Part shown: positions 54,684-62,916 of the stretch, one piece after another | Layout: every line of letters begins with the position of its first letter | How positions within the stretch are numbered: the first letter of the stretch is position 1 | Assembly: GCA_963796915.1 (NCBI GenBank) | Contig: CAWCNI010000002.1 | Coordinates: 1,518,399 to 1,582,398 of the forward strand | Length of the DNA: 64,000 nucleotides | Direction of reading: 5' to 3' | DNA from: JAENWD01 sp963796915 | GTDB taxonomy: Bacteria > Acidobacteriota > Vicinamibacteria > Vicinamibacterales > JAENWD01 | The notes under the pieces: model-generated | Database searches by the model: none | What the model saw: the letters and a program-made list of their open reading frames with translations, nothing else | What the model was told of the DNA's origin: nothing | Translations under genes and position numbers: made by a program

Positions 54684-55424
54684 ATGAACGGGCTCGCAGG
54701 TAAAGTCGCCATCATCACTGGCTCCTCGCGCGGCATCGGCGCGCACCTCGCGCAGGCTGTCGCCAAGGCCGGCGCCAAGGTCGTCGTCAACTATGCCGGC
54801 AACCAGAAAGCCGCCGACCAGGTCGTGGCCGGTATCACCGCTGGCGGTGGTGAGGCTGTCGCTGTGCGCGGCGACGTCAGCAGCTCCGCCGACGTGAAGG
54901 GCCTGTTCGACGCCGCCGTCGCGCGATTCGGCGCGGTCCATTTCCTCGTCAACAATGCCGGAATCGCCCTCTACAAGCGCATCCAGGACACGACAGACGA
55001 GGAGTTCGACCGCCTGATCGGCATCAATCTTCGTGGCGTGTTCGTCACGCTGCGGGAGGCGGCGACCCGGCTTGAAAGCGGCGGCCGCATCATCAACTTC
55101 TCGAGCTCGGTTACCCGGCTGATGCTGCCAACTTACGGCCCGTACTCGGCGAGCAAGGCAGCGGTGGAGCAACTGACTCGCGTCTTTGCCAAGGAGTTGG
55201 GCGGCCGGAATATCGCCGTGAACTCCATTTCTCCGGGCCCGACCAACACGGAGCTGTTCACTGACGGCAAGACCGAGGAGACGATCAAGCGTCTGGCTGC
55301 CGGCGCGGCGTTCGGCCGGATCGGCGAGCCGGAAGACATCGCGCGCGTCGTGCTCTTTTTGTTGAGTGACGATGCAGCCTGGGTGACGGGCCAGAACATC
55401 GGCGCGAACGGCGGGTTTGCATGA
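54684..55424 (+). CDS. Short-chain dehydrogenase/reductase
   Basis: 246 residues, intact. TGSSRGIG is the cofactor glycine motif, NNAG the structural motif, and the catalytic residues are Ser in NFSSS and Tyr-Lys in YSASK. The NYAG after beta-2 suggests NADP(H) preference. The C-terminal VTGQNIGANGGFA fits 3-oxoacyl-ACP-reductase-like SDRs; the substrate cannot be told. ATG 54684. Confidence 0.92.
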   Translation: MNGLAGKVAIITGSSRGIGAHLAQAVAKAGAKVVVNYAGNQKAADQVVAGITAGGGEAVAVRGDVSSSADVKGLFDAAVARFGAVHFLVNNAGIALYKRIQDTTDEEFDRLIGINLRGVFVTLREAATRLESGGRIINFSSSVTRLMLPTYGPYSASKAAVEQLTRVFAKELGGRNIAVNSISPGPTNTELFTDGKTEETIKRLAAGAAFGRIGEPEDIARVVLFLLSDDAAWVTGQNIGANGGFA

Positions 55425-55440
55425 GACTCTCAGGACGACG

Positions 55441-55964
55441 ATGATGCGACTGCGAAGCGCGGGCGGGCTGCTGAGCGGCCTGTTCGGGCTGTTGATCCTT
55501 TCCAGCTGCTATTCAGATTTCCCTCTCGACGCCACGCCGCAGGCGGACCTGGACCCCGCGTTGTTTGGCGCGTGGCGCTGTCTGCCCGCGACACCTGCGC
55601 CAAACGCGCAGGCCGGTAACTTCACCTTCAGCAAGGTCGGGATCGCGTCTACGACATCCGTCTCGAGGGCGGCGGCGACGATCCCATGTCGCTCGAGGCT
55701 TACGTCTCGCTGGTCGACGGTCAGCGAGTCCTCAACGTCAGCGATCTCAGCCCGAAGGGCGCGACGTGGGCCTACGTGCGCTACTCCTTCCTCTCGCCGG
55801 ACGTCGTCCGCTTTCAGATTCTGCAGGACGACGCGTTCAAGGGCGTGGAGAAGACGCCGGCCAGCTACCGGCGGATCGTGGAAGGGCTGACGCTGGACTC
55901 TCCGCTCTACGAGAATCACTCGGTCTGCGTCCGCGCGAAAGCGGACGGGAAGGAGTGGAAGTGA
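55441..55964 (+). pseudogene. Lipoprotein gene with one frameshift
   Basis: LRSAGGLLSGLFGLLILSSC is a lipoprotein signal with lipobox LSSC. DLDPALFGAWRCLPATP continues in frame. The shift falls near 55640, and DRVYDIRLEGGGDDPMSLEA and YSFLSPDVVRFQILQDDAF follow in the other frame. A probable outer-membrane or periplasmic lipoprotein of unknown function. Confidence 0.65.
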
Positions 55965-56118
55965 AGATGTTCAGTTCGGGTGTCGCCGCCATCCGAAACA
56001 TGGTGACGATGTCACGAACACGCTCCCAAAGCCTGGTTACCGCCGCGTGGCCATGGGCAAGCCGTCGCGTCCGTGTGGTCACGGTTATTCTCTTCGTGTC
56101 CTTTGCGGCGTTCAAATC

Positions 56119-57204
56119 ATGGATGTATTGTTACCAGCCTCATCACGTGAGGCTCAGGTGACGACTCCCCGCGGTGGGCGCTTGGCGCCCGCCCTTACCC
56201 TCGTGGCCATGGCGCCGATCGTCGCCGAAGTCCTTCCCGGCGCGACGCGGCTCAGCTCGCTGTTCGTGCTGCCCATCGAGATGTGCGTGTGGGGCGGCGG
56301 CGCGCTGCTGATTCGCGCAGCAGTCAGGCGCTGGCGCCTCGGCTGGCTCAACATGGCGTGCCTGGCGCTTGCCCTGGCGGTCGCCGAGGAGTGCCTGATC
56401 CAGCAGACGTCGCTGGCGCCGATGGTCCTGCAGATCAAGGGCGTAGCCTATGCGCGCGCCTTCGGCGTGAACTACGTCTACTTCCTGTGGGCGCTGATCT
56501 ACGAGCCTGTCTTCGTCGTCTTCCTGCCCGTCTATCTCGTCGAGCTGATCTTCCCTGAGCGCCGGGAAGATGTCTGGGTCAGCAAGGTGGGCCTCATCGT
56601 CGCCTCCGTGCTCTTCCTGCTCGGCAGCTTCTTCGCCTGGTTCACGTGGACGCGCATTGCCCGGGTGCAGGTCTTCCACGTTCCCCTGTATTCGCCGCCG
56701 CTGCCGGCGGCCGCTGCCGCCCTGGCGGTCATCGCGGGGCTTGTGGCGCTGGCCCTCGGTCCTCGGCGTCTCGTCCTGGCGCGCATGTCCCAGCCGGCCG
56801 CGCCGCCGTCGCCGTGGCTCGCAGGCATCGCCGGCGGCCTCTGGGCGGTGCTCTGGTATGGGCTCGTCCTCCTGGGATTCGGCATCGCGCCAACCTTCCC
56901 GCCGGCCGTCGCTGTCGTCGCGGGAGTGCTGGTGGTCGCCGCCATTGTGCTCGTCGTCCCGCGCTGGACCGCTCACGCCGACTGGCTCGACACGCGGACG
57001 TTCGCCCTGGTCTTCGGAACCATGACCGGCTCGATGCTGGTCGGGTTCATCGGCTTCATCGGCGCCGCGCCGATGGACCTCTACTTCAAGATCGGCGTCG
57101 ATGTCCTCGCGCGTGATCCTGATGATTCGCCTCGGACTCGCGGTGCGCGAGCGATCATCCGCATCGGCGCACTGATACCCGTGCGGAGTCGGGCGGCCAC
57201 GTGA
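56119..57204 (+). CDS. Polytopic membrane protein of unknown function
   Basis: About 361 residues with eight to ten hydrophobic helices (ALTLVAMAPIVAEVLPGATR; ARAFGVNYVYFLWALIYEPV; VGLIVASVLFLLGSFFAWFT; FALVFGTMTGSMLVGFIGFI). ATG 56119 and GTG 56158 are both plausible starts. No transporter or enzyme motif recognised. The polar C-terminus after DLYFKIGVDVLA looks out of character and may hide an indel. Confidence 0.6.
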   Translation: MDVLLPASSREAQVTTPRGGRLAPALTLVAMAPIVAEVLPGATRLSSLFVLPIEMCVWGGGALLIRAAVRRWRLGWLNMACLALALAVAEECLIQQTSLAPMVLQIKGVAYARAFGVNYVYFLWALIYEPVFVVFLPVYLVELIFPERREDVWVSKVGLIVASVLFLLGSFFAWFTWTRIARVQVFHVPLYSPPLPAAAAALAVIAGLVALALGPRRLVLARMSQPAAPPSPWLAGIAGGLWAVLWYGLVLLGFGIAPTFPPAVAVVAGVLVVAAIVLVVPRWTAHADWLDTRTFALVFGTMTGSMLVGFIGFIGAAPMDLYFKIGVDVLARDPDDSPRTRGARAIIRIGALIPVRSRAAT

Positions 57205-57269
57205 AAGCGGCGAGCATCGTCCTCACTGTGGCCCACGTATAGCCCTCGTGACATACTTCCGCCTCAACC

Positions 57270-59825
57270 ATGCCGCTGACTCCCGGAACCCGACTCGGCA
57301 CGTGTGAAATCCTCGGACCGCTTGGCGCCGGCGGTATGGGCGAGGTGTATCGCGCGCGAGATACCTCGCTCGGGCGCGACGTCGCCATCAAGGTGCTGCC
57401 CGCAGGGTTGTCTTCCGATCCCGATCGCCTTCGCCGATTCACCCAGGAGGCGCAGGCCACCGCGGCGCTGAACCACCCCAACATCCTGGCCATCTACCTT
57501 GTTGGCGAGCAGGACGGCGCGCCGTTCATCGTCTCGGAGCTGCTCGAAGGCGAGACCGTCCGCGACCGGCTCAAGGCGGGCGCTCTGCCGGTGCGCAAGG
57601 CCGTCGACTACGCGATGCAGGTTGCTGGCGGCCTGGCCGCGGCCCACGAGAAGGGCATTGTCCATCGTGATCTGAAGCCGGACAACCTCTTCATCACGAA
57701 CGACGGGCGCGTGAAGATTCTGGACTTCGGTCTTGCCAAGCTGATTCGGCCCGACGGCAGCTCCGAAGACGACGGCCTGACGGTGACGGAGGGAACCGGC
57801 GCCGGAATGGTGCTGGGGACGATCGGCTACATGTCGCCAGAGCAGGTCCGCGCGCAGCCGGTCGACGCGCGGACAGACCTGTTCACGCTCGGTGCGATTC
57901 TCTACGAGATGGTGTCCGGCAAGCGGGCCTTCCACGGCACGACGCCCGCAGACACGATGAGCGCGATCCTCAGGGAGGAGCCGCCGCCTCTGACAGCGAC
58001 CATCACGTCCGTCCCGCCGGCCCTCGATCGCATTGTCAGGCACTGCCTCGAGAAGAACCCGTACGAGCGCTTCCAGACCGCGCGTGACCTGAAGTTCGAT
58101 CTGTCCGAGCTCACGTCGCTCTCCGGGGCCTCAACGGTGACCAGCGGGATTCAGGCCCTCCCGCCTGCGCCGGCGAAGCTTCCGCGAGTGGCCCTGGCCT
58201 CTGCCTTGGTAATTGCGCTTGCCGCAGCGGCGGCCGCAGGCTGGTGGGCGCACCGCGCCGCGCCAGAGGAGCAGCCGACGTTCCGGCGACTGACGTTCCG
58301 CCGCGGCACTGTCGCCACCGCGCGCTTCGCGCCGGACCAGAAGACCGTCGTCTACGGCGCCTCGTGGGATGGCACGCCGGTCGAGACGTTCCTCGTGACG
58401 ACCGACAGCCCCGAATCGCGATCGATCGGCGTGCCCGGCAGCGACATCTTCGCCATCTCACCGGCGAGCGAGCTCGCGCTCTCCCTGCGTCCGGGCGGCA
58501 TACTGCCTCCGCAGGCGGCCACGCTGGCGCGCGCGCCGATCCTCGCCGGCGCGGCGCCGCGCGAGGTCATGGACAACGTGGAGTACGCCGACTGGGGGCC
58601 GAACGGCTCGATGGCGGTGACGCTCGATACTGGCGTCGGCGATCGCCTCGAGTATCCCATCGGGACGATGCTCTACGAGAAGCCGGGACCGATTCACCAG
58701 ATCCGCGTGTCGCCGGACGGCGGGTCGGTCGCCTTCTGGGAAGCCGCTCAGGGAAAGTTCTCCGTCGCCGTGATCGACACGAAGAAGCAGAAGAAGACAC
58801 TTGCAGAAGGGTGGCCGGCCGTGAACGGCCTGGCCTGGTCCGCGGACGGCAGGGAAGTCTGGTTCGCCGGTGACGAAGGCGACAGCAAGGGCTGGGGCCT
58901 GTACGCCGTCACGCTGTCCGGAGCTCGCCGACTGATTCTCAGGTTCGCCGGACCCATCAGCCTCGAGGATCTGGCCGGTGGCCATGCACTGGTATGCCGG
59001 CGGACGTCGCAGACCGGCATCCACTACCTGGCCGCAGGAGCCGAGCAGGAGAAGGAGTTGTCCTGGCTGGACGGGTCGCAGGCCGCCGGGCTCTCGAGCG
59101 ACGGCCACTGGCTGCTGTTCGAGGAAGTGGGCGAGGCGGGTGGCCCTGACGGGGCCGTTTACATTCGCAACACCGACGGATCGCCAGCGGTGAAGTTGGG
59201 TGCCGGGACGACGTTCGGCCTCTCGCCCGATGGCAAATACGCGCTCACGCTGACGCGATCCGAGCAGCAGCTTCGACTGTTGCCGGTCAGGATCGGGAAC
59301 GCCCAGACCGTCCCTGGCAAATTCGACCGCTACGAAGTGGCGCAGTGGCTGCCCGACGGCCGCATCGCCGTCGTGGCCATGGAACATGGGCACGACCCGC
59401 GGGTCTACATTCAAAAGACTGACGGCGAGCCACATGCCATCTCGCCCGAAGGTCTCTTTGGCCGTCCAGTCGTGGCGCCAGACGGGCGACACCTGATCGT
59501 GCGGTTCAACCACACCGTGGTGATGCTCAGCGTCGATGGCGGCTCACCTGAGCCGGTTCAAGGGCTGACAGCGCGCGACAGCCTTGTCGCCTGGTCCGCC
59601 GACGGCCAGTCGCTGTTTGTCGGCGAGCGCCACTCCGCCTCGACGACTGTGAGCCGGCTGAACCTCGCCTCCGGTGCGCGTGTCGCGTGGAGGTCGATTG
59701 TCCCCGGCGATGTCGCCGGCGTGCAGAGCCTGAGCCGCTTGATCCTCGGAGCCGACGAGAAGTCGTACGCCTACTGGTACACCCGCACGCTCGGCGAGCT
59801 CTACATCGTCGACGGCCTGCACTGA
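57270..59825 (+). CDS. Ser/Thr kinase with extracytoplasmic beta-propeller
   Basis: 851 residues, intact. The kinase domain spans 1-~280: GAGGMGEVY, VAIKVLP, IVHRDLKPDN, KILDFGLAKL and GTIGYMSPEQVRAQPVDART. A membrane helix follows near 315-335 (VALASALVIALAAAAAAGWW). The rest carries WD40/TolB-like blades (RVSPDGGSVAFWE; GLAWSADGREVWFAG; GLSPDGKYALTL). This kinase plus propeller build is abundant in Acidobacteriota. The propeller probably senses a periplasmic ligand. Confidence 0.92.
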   Translation: MPLTPGTRLGTCEILGPLGAGGMGEVYRARDTSLGRDVAIKVLPAGLSSDPDRLRRFTQEAQATAALNHPNILAIYLVGEQDGAPFIVSELLEGETVRDRLKAGALPVRKAVDYAMQVAGGLAAAHEKGIVHRDLKPDNLFITNDGRVKILDFGLAKLIRPDGSSEDDGLTVTEGTGAGMVLGTIGYMSPEQVRAQPVDARTDLFTLGAILYEMVSGKRAFHGTTPADTMSAILREEPPPLTATITSVPPALDRIVRHCLEKNPYERFQTARDLKFDLSELTSLSGASTVTSGIQALPPAPAKLPRVALASALVIALAAAAAAGWWAHRAAPEEQPTFRRLTFRRGTVATARFAPDQKTVVYGASWDGTPVETFLVTTDSPESRSIGVPGSDIFAISPASELALSLRPGGILPPQAATLARAPILAGAAPREVMDNVEYADWGPNGSMAVTLDTGVGDRLEYPIGTMLYEKPGPIHQIRVSPDGGSVAFWEAAQGKFSVAVIDTKKQKKTLAEGWPAVNGLAWSADGREVWFAGDEGDSKGWGLYAVTLSGARRLILRFAGPISLEDLAGGHALVCRRTSQTGIHYLAAGAEQEKELSWLDGSQAAGLSSDGHWLLFEEVGEAGGPDGAVYIRNTDGSPAVKLGAGTTFGLSPDGKYALTLTRSEQQLRLLPVRIGNAQTVPGKFDRYEVAQWLPDGRIAVVAMEHGHDPRVYIQKTDGEPHAISPEGLFGRPVVAPDGRHLIVRFNHTVVMLSVDGGSPEPVQGLTARDSLVAWSADGQSLFVGERHSASTTVSRLNLASGARVAWRSIVPGDVAGVQSLSRLILGADEKSYAYWYTRTLGELYIVDGLH

Positions 59826-59873
59826 CAGCCGCAGATGCGCCTGACGCGAAAGAGTCTTGACCGCGCTTCCTCT

Positions 59874-59896
59874 ATGGTGGACATTGTGTCTACCAT
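59874..59896 (+). promoter_or_regulatory. Palindromic operator before the XRE-cupin gene
   Basis: A 23-base dyad with half-site ATGGTnGACA and its reverse complement, spaced by three bases; nine of ten positions per arm match. It ends one base before ATG 59898. Most likely an autoregulatory site for the XRE protein encoded there. TTGACC at 59857 could be the -35. Confidence 0.6.
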
Positions 59897-59897
59897 C

Positions 59898-60497
59898 ATG
59901 GATACGGCGGCGTCAGTGGTCAATGAGCGCATCGCTGAGCGGGTCAGGGAATTGCGTGCGGCGGGCGGGCTGTCGCTGGACGCCCTGGCCGCCAGGAGCG
60001 GCGTCAGCCGCTCGATGATTTCCCTGATCGAACGAGGTGAGAGCAGCCCTACCGCGGTTGTTCTCGACAGGCTGGCCACCGGACTGAGCGTGACGCTGGC
60101 CTCCCTGTTCGCCCCTGTTGCCGTCGCGAATCCGAGGGAGACGGGGCCGGTGTCGCGGCGCGCCGACCAACTCGAATGGCAGGATCCCGGCTCCGGCTAC
60201 ATTCGCCGAATCGTGTCCCCTCCGGGCGTGCCGCAGCCGATGCAGATCGTCGAGGTGGAGTTCCCGGCCGGCGGTCGCGTGGCTTTCGAAACAGCGGCGC
60301 GCGATGTCCGGATCTGCCAGCAGGTCTGGATTCTGGACGGCTCGATCGACATCACCCTCGGCACCGATCGGCACCGCCTGCGCGCAGGGGACTGCCTGGC
60401 GATGCAGCTCGATCGCCCGACGATGTTTCACAACCCGACGCGAAAGCCGGCGCGGTACGCCGTCGTGATTTCGTCGGAGTCCCTCGCACGACGATGA
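59898..60497 (+). CDS. XRE-family regulator with cupin domain
   Basis: 199 residues from ATG 59898. The helix-turn-helix occupies ~10-65 (RVRELRAAGGLSLDALAARS, SRSMISLIERGESSPT). The cupin domain fills the C-terminal half (QIVEVEFPAGGRVAFE, QQVWILDGSIDITLG, MFHNPTRKPARYAVVI). Such proteins sense small molecules and often control adjacent genes. In-frame starts at 59835 and 59874 would place the operator inside the coding region. Stop overlaps the next gene's ATG. Confidence 0.85.
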   Translation: MDTAASVVNERIAERVRELRAAGGLSLDALAARSGVSRSMISLIERGESSPTAVVLDRLATGLSVTLASLFAPVAVANPRETGPVSRRADQLEWQDPGSGYIRRIVSPPGVPQPMQIVEVEFPAGGRVAFETAARDVRICQQVWILDGSIDITLGTDRHRLRAGDCLAMQLDRPTMFHNPTRKPARYAVVISSESLARR

Positions 60498-61027
60498 GCA
60501 CGAACTCGCCCGCCTGGTCGATTCGGCGCCTGCAGGAGATGACCGAGACGCAGGTCGCCGGACTGGTGGACCTGCTGATCGACTGTGTCGAGGGCGGCGC
60601 GTCGGTCAGCTTCATGCTGCCGCTGTCGCGCGAGCGCGCTGCGCAGTTCTGGCAGGGCGTGGCGGCCGACGTGGCGGCTGGCCGCCGGGCGATTCTCGTC
60701 GCGGAGGACGCCAGGGGCATGTGCGGCACCGTGCATCTGGCGCTGGACCTGCCGGAGAATCAGCCGCATCGCGCCGATGTCGTCAAGATGCTCGTCCATC
60801 GTCGCGCACGCCGGCAGGGGTTGGGCGCCGCCTTGATGCGGGCTGCTGAAGACATGGCGCGCGACTGCGGGCGCACGCTGCTGGTGCTCGACACCGTGAC
60901 TGGGGCTGACGCGGAGCGCCTCTACGCCCGTCTCGGCTGGCGGCGGGTCGGGGTCATTCCGCGGTACGCGTTGATGCCCGACGGCGAGCCGTGCAGCACG
61001 ACGGTGTTTTATCGGGACTTGGGCTAG
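60494..61027 (+). CDS. GNAT-family N-acetyltransferase
   Basis: 177 residues. Acetyl-CoA pyrophosphate loop RRARRQGLGAALM, with DVVKMLVH before it on beta-4 and LVLDTVTGADAERLYARLGW after it. Substrate unknown. The four-base overlap with the XRE-cupin gene suggests the regulator controls it. Confidence 0.88.
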   Translation: MSTNSPAWSIRRLQEMTETQVAGLVDLLIDCVEGGASVSFMLPLSRERAAQFWQGVAADVAAGRRAILVAEDARGMCGTVHLALDLPENQPHRADVVKMLVHRRARRQGLGAALMRAAEDMARDCGRTLLVLDTVTGADAERLYARLGWRRVGVIPRYALMPDGEPCSTTVFYRDLG

Positions 61028-61110
61028 GCGCAGCAGCGAAGAACGCGCAGCGGCGCACTGTTGCACGCGGCACCGCGAGCTGGCGAAGCAGTCGAAGGGG
61101 GACGGAAACG

Positions 61111-61650
61111 GTGTCAGAGCTGACCATCACAATCCGGCGCGGGACAACCGTCGATGCGGAGCGACTGGCGGAGTTTGCCGCGCGGACGTTTCGTGAGACA
61201 TTCGGCGCCTACACCACCGTCGACGACATGGACGCGTACCTGGCCGAGACCTACGGGCACGATCTCCAGCGAGCGGAGCTTGCCGATCAGTCAATCGCGA
61301 CGCTGCTGGCGGAAGGCGGAGAGGGCCTCGCGGGTTTTGCCCAGGTCCGCGACCACGACGTGCCGCCGTGTGTGACCGGGCCTGACCCGGTTGAACTCTG
61401 GCGCTTCTACGTCGACCAGCGCTGGCATGGCCGCGGCCTCGCCCAGCAATTGATGCGGGCCGTCGACGACGAGGCGAGGGCACGCGGCGCGCGGACGCTC
61501 TGGCTGGGAGTGTGGGAACGCAACTTCAGGGCGCAGGCGTTCTACAGCAAGTGCGGGTTCATCGATGTCGGCTCTCACGCGTTCATGCTCGGCACCGATC
61601 GTCAGACGGACCGAGTCATGGCCCGTCCGCCACGACCTGATCTAACCTGA
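61111..61650 (+). CDS. GNAT-family N-acetyltransferase, PaiA-like
   Basis: 179 residues from GTG 61111 with GGGGGA upstream. ELWRFYVDQRWHGRGLAQQL is the CoA-binding core and LWLGVWERNFRAQAFYSKCG the following helix, which resembles the PaiA/spermidine acetyltransferase group. Substrate not determinable. 83 bases after the first GNAT gene. Confidence 0.88.
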   Translation: MSELTITIRRGTTVDAERLAEFAARTFRETFGAYTTVDDMDAYLAETYGHDLQRAELADQSIATLLAEGGEGLAGFAQVRDHDVPPCVTGPDPVELWRFYVDQRWHGRGLAQQLMRAVDDEARARGARTLWLGVWERNFRAQAFYSKCGFIDVGSHAFMLGTDRQTDRVMARPPRPDLT

Positions 61651-61673
61651 TCCAACCCGATCCAACCTGATCG
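61635..61673 (+). repeat. Four-unit 10-bp tandem repeat
   Basis: AACCTGATCC-type units: ACCTGATCT, AACCTGATCC, AACCCGATCC, AACCTGATCG. It spans the 3' end of the GNAT gene and the leader of the next gene. Each unit contains GATC. Confidence 0.75.
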
Positions 61674-61679
61674 CCCCAG

Positions 61680-62851
61680 ATGCCCCTCCCTCGCGCGAGA
61701 ATCGAATCAGTCGACGTGCTTCGCGGGATCGTCATGATCCTGATGGCCCTCGACCACACGCGCGATTTCTTCGGGACGGCCGACAACCCGGCCAACCCGG
61801 CCACCGCCAGCGCGGCGCTGTTCTTCACGCGCTGGGTCACGCACCTCTGCGCGCCGACGTTCTTTCTGCTGACCGGAACCGGCGCGTACCCTGGCCCGCG
61901 GACGCCGAACGACGGCAGACTTGTCACGCTTCCTCGTCACGCGCGGGCTCTGGCTCATCGTCCTCGAGCTCACTGTCGTCCGCTGCATCGGCTACCAGTT
62001 CAACGTTGACTACCGCGTGACGGTGCTGCTGATCCTGTGGGCGCTGGGCTGGTCGATGATCGTGCTCGGCGGGCTGGTGCGCTTCACGCCGCGTACGGTC
62101 ACGATCGTCGGCGCGACGCTGATCGTCGTCCACAATCTGTTCGATCCTGTCGCGGCGCAGTCGTTTGGCCCGCTGGCGCCGTTGTGGTCCATCCTGCACG
62201 CGCCCGGGTTCGTCTACTCCGGCCCCGATCACGTCGTCCTGGTCGCGTATCCGCTCGTGCCGTGGATTGGCGTCACGGCGGTGGGCTACGGCCTCGGACA
62301 GCTATTCGCCTGGCCGGAGCGCAGCGGCGGGCGATGCTGCTCAAACTCGGCCTCGGCTTTGCGGCGGGTTTCGCGGTATTGCGGGGGATCAACATCTATG
62401 GCGACCCGGTGCAGTGGTCTGCGCAGGCGTCGCCGGTGCGCAGATGCTGTCGTTCCTGAACGCGACCAAGTATCCGCCCTCGCTCCTCTACCTGCTGATA
62501 ACGCTGGGCCCGGCGCTGCTGTTGCTGCGCGCGCTCGACCGCGGCACGCCGTGGTGGCTTCACCCGGCGCTGACGTTCGGCCGTGTGCCGCTCTTCTACT
62601 TCCTGCTGCACTTCCCGTTGATTCACCTGCTGGCAGTCTTTGTCTGCGACGCCATCTATGGCGATGCGCATTGGATGTTCCAGTCCGCGCGACTCGATCA
62701 GTTTCCCTTCACGCGTCCGCCCGGCTGGGGCTTCTCGCTGCCGGTGGTCTACGCCGTCTGGATGGCAGTCGTCGTCAGTCTCTACCCGCTCTGCCGCTGG
62801 TTCGCCGCGCTCAAGGCCCGTCGCACAGATTGGTGGATCAGTTATTTCTGA
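61680..62851 (+). pseudogene. Heparan-alpha-glucosaminide N-acetyltransferase-like (DUF1624) membrane protein, three frameshifts
   Basis: RIESVDVLRGIVMILMALDH is the family's first helix with its conserved Asp-His. The reading continues in other frames: SRFLVTRGLWLIVLELTVVR, GPLAPLWSILHAPGF, MLLKLGLGFAAGFAVLRGIN and LSFLNATKYPPSLLYLLITL. Shifts lie at 61890-61892 (extra C), ~62315 (missing base) and ~62443 (missing base). Corrected, it is ~390 residues with about ten helices. Probably one intact gene in the living cell. Confidence 0.7.
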
Positions 62852-62916
62852 AAGCGGCACCGTGCACCTGGGCCCGCACCTGCACGCTGCGACCGCCGTG
62901 CTAGCATCCCAACCAC

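Noticed and set aside
62010..62860. Minus-strand open frames opposite the DUF1624 gene
   Set aside because: They are Arg/Gln-rich shadows with no domain or ribosome-binding site.
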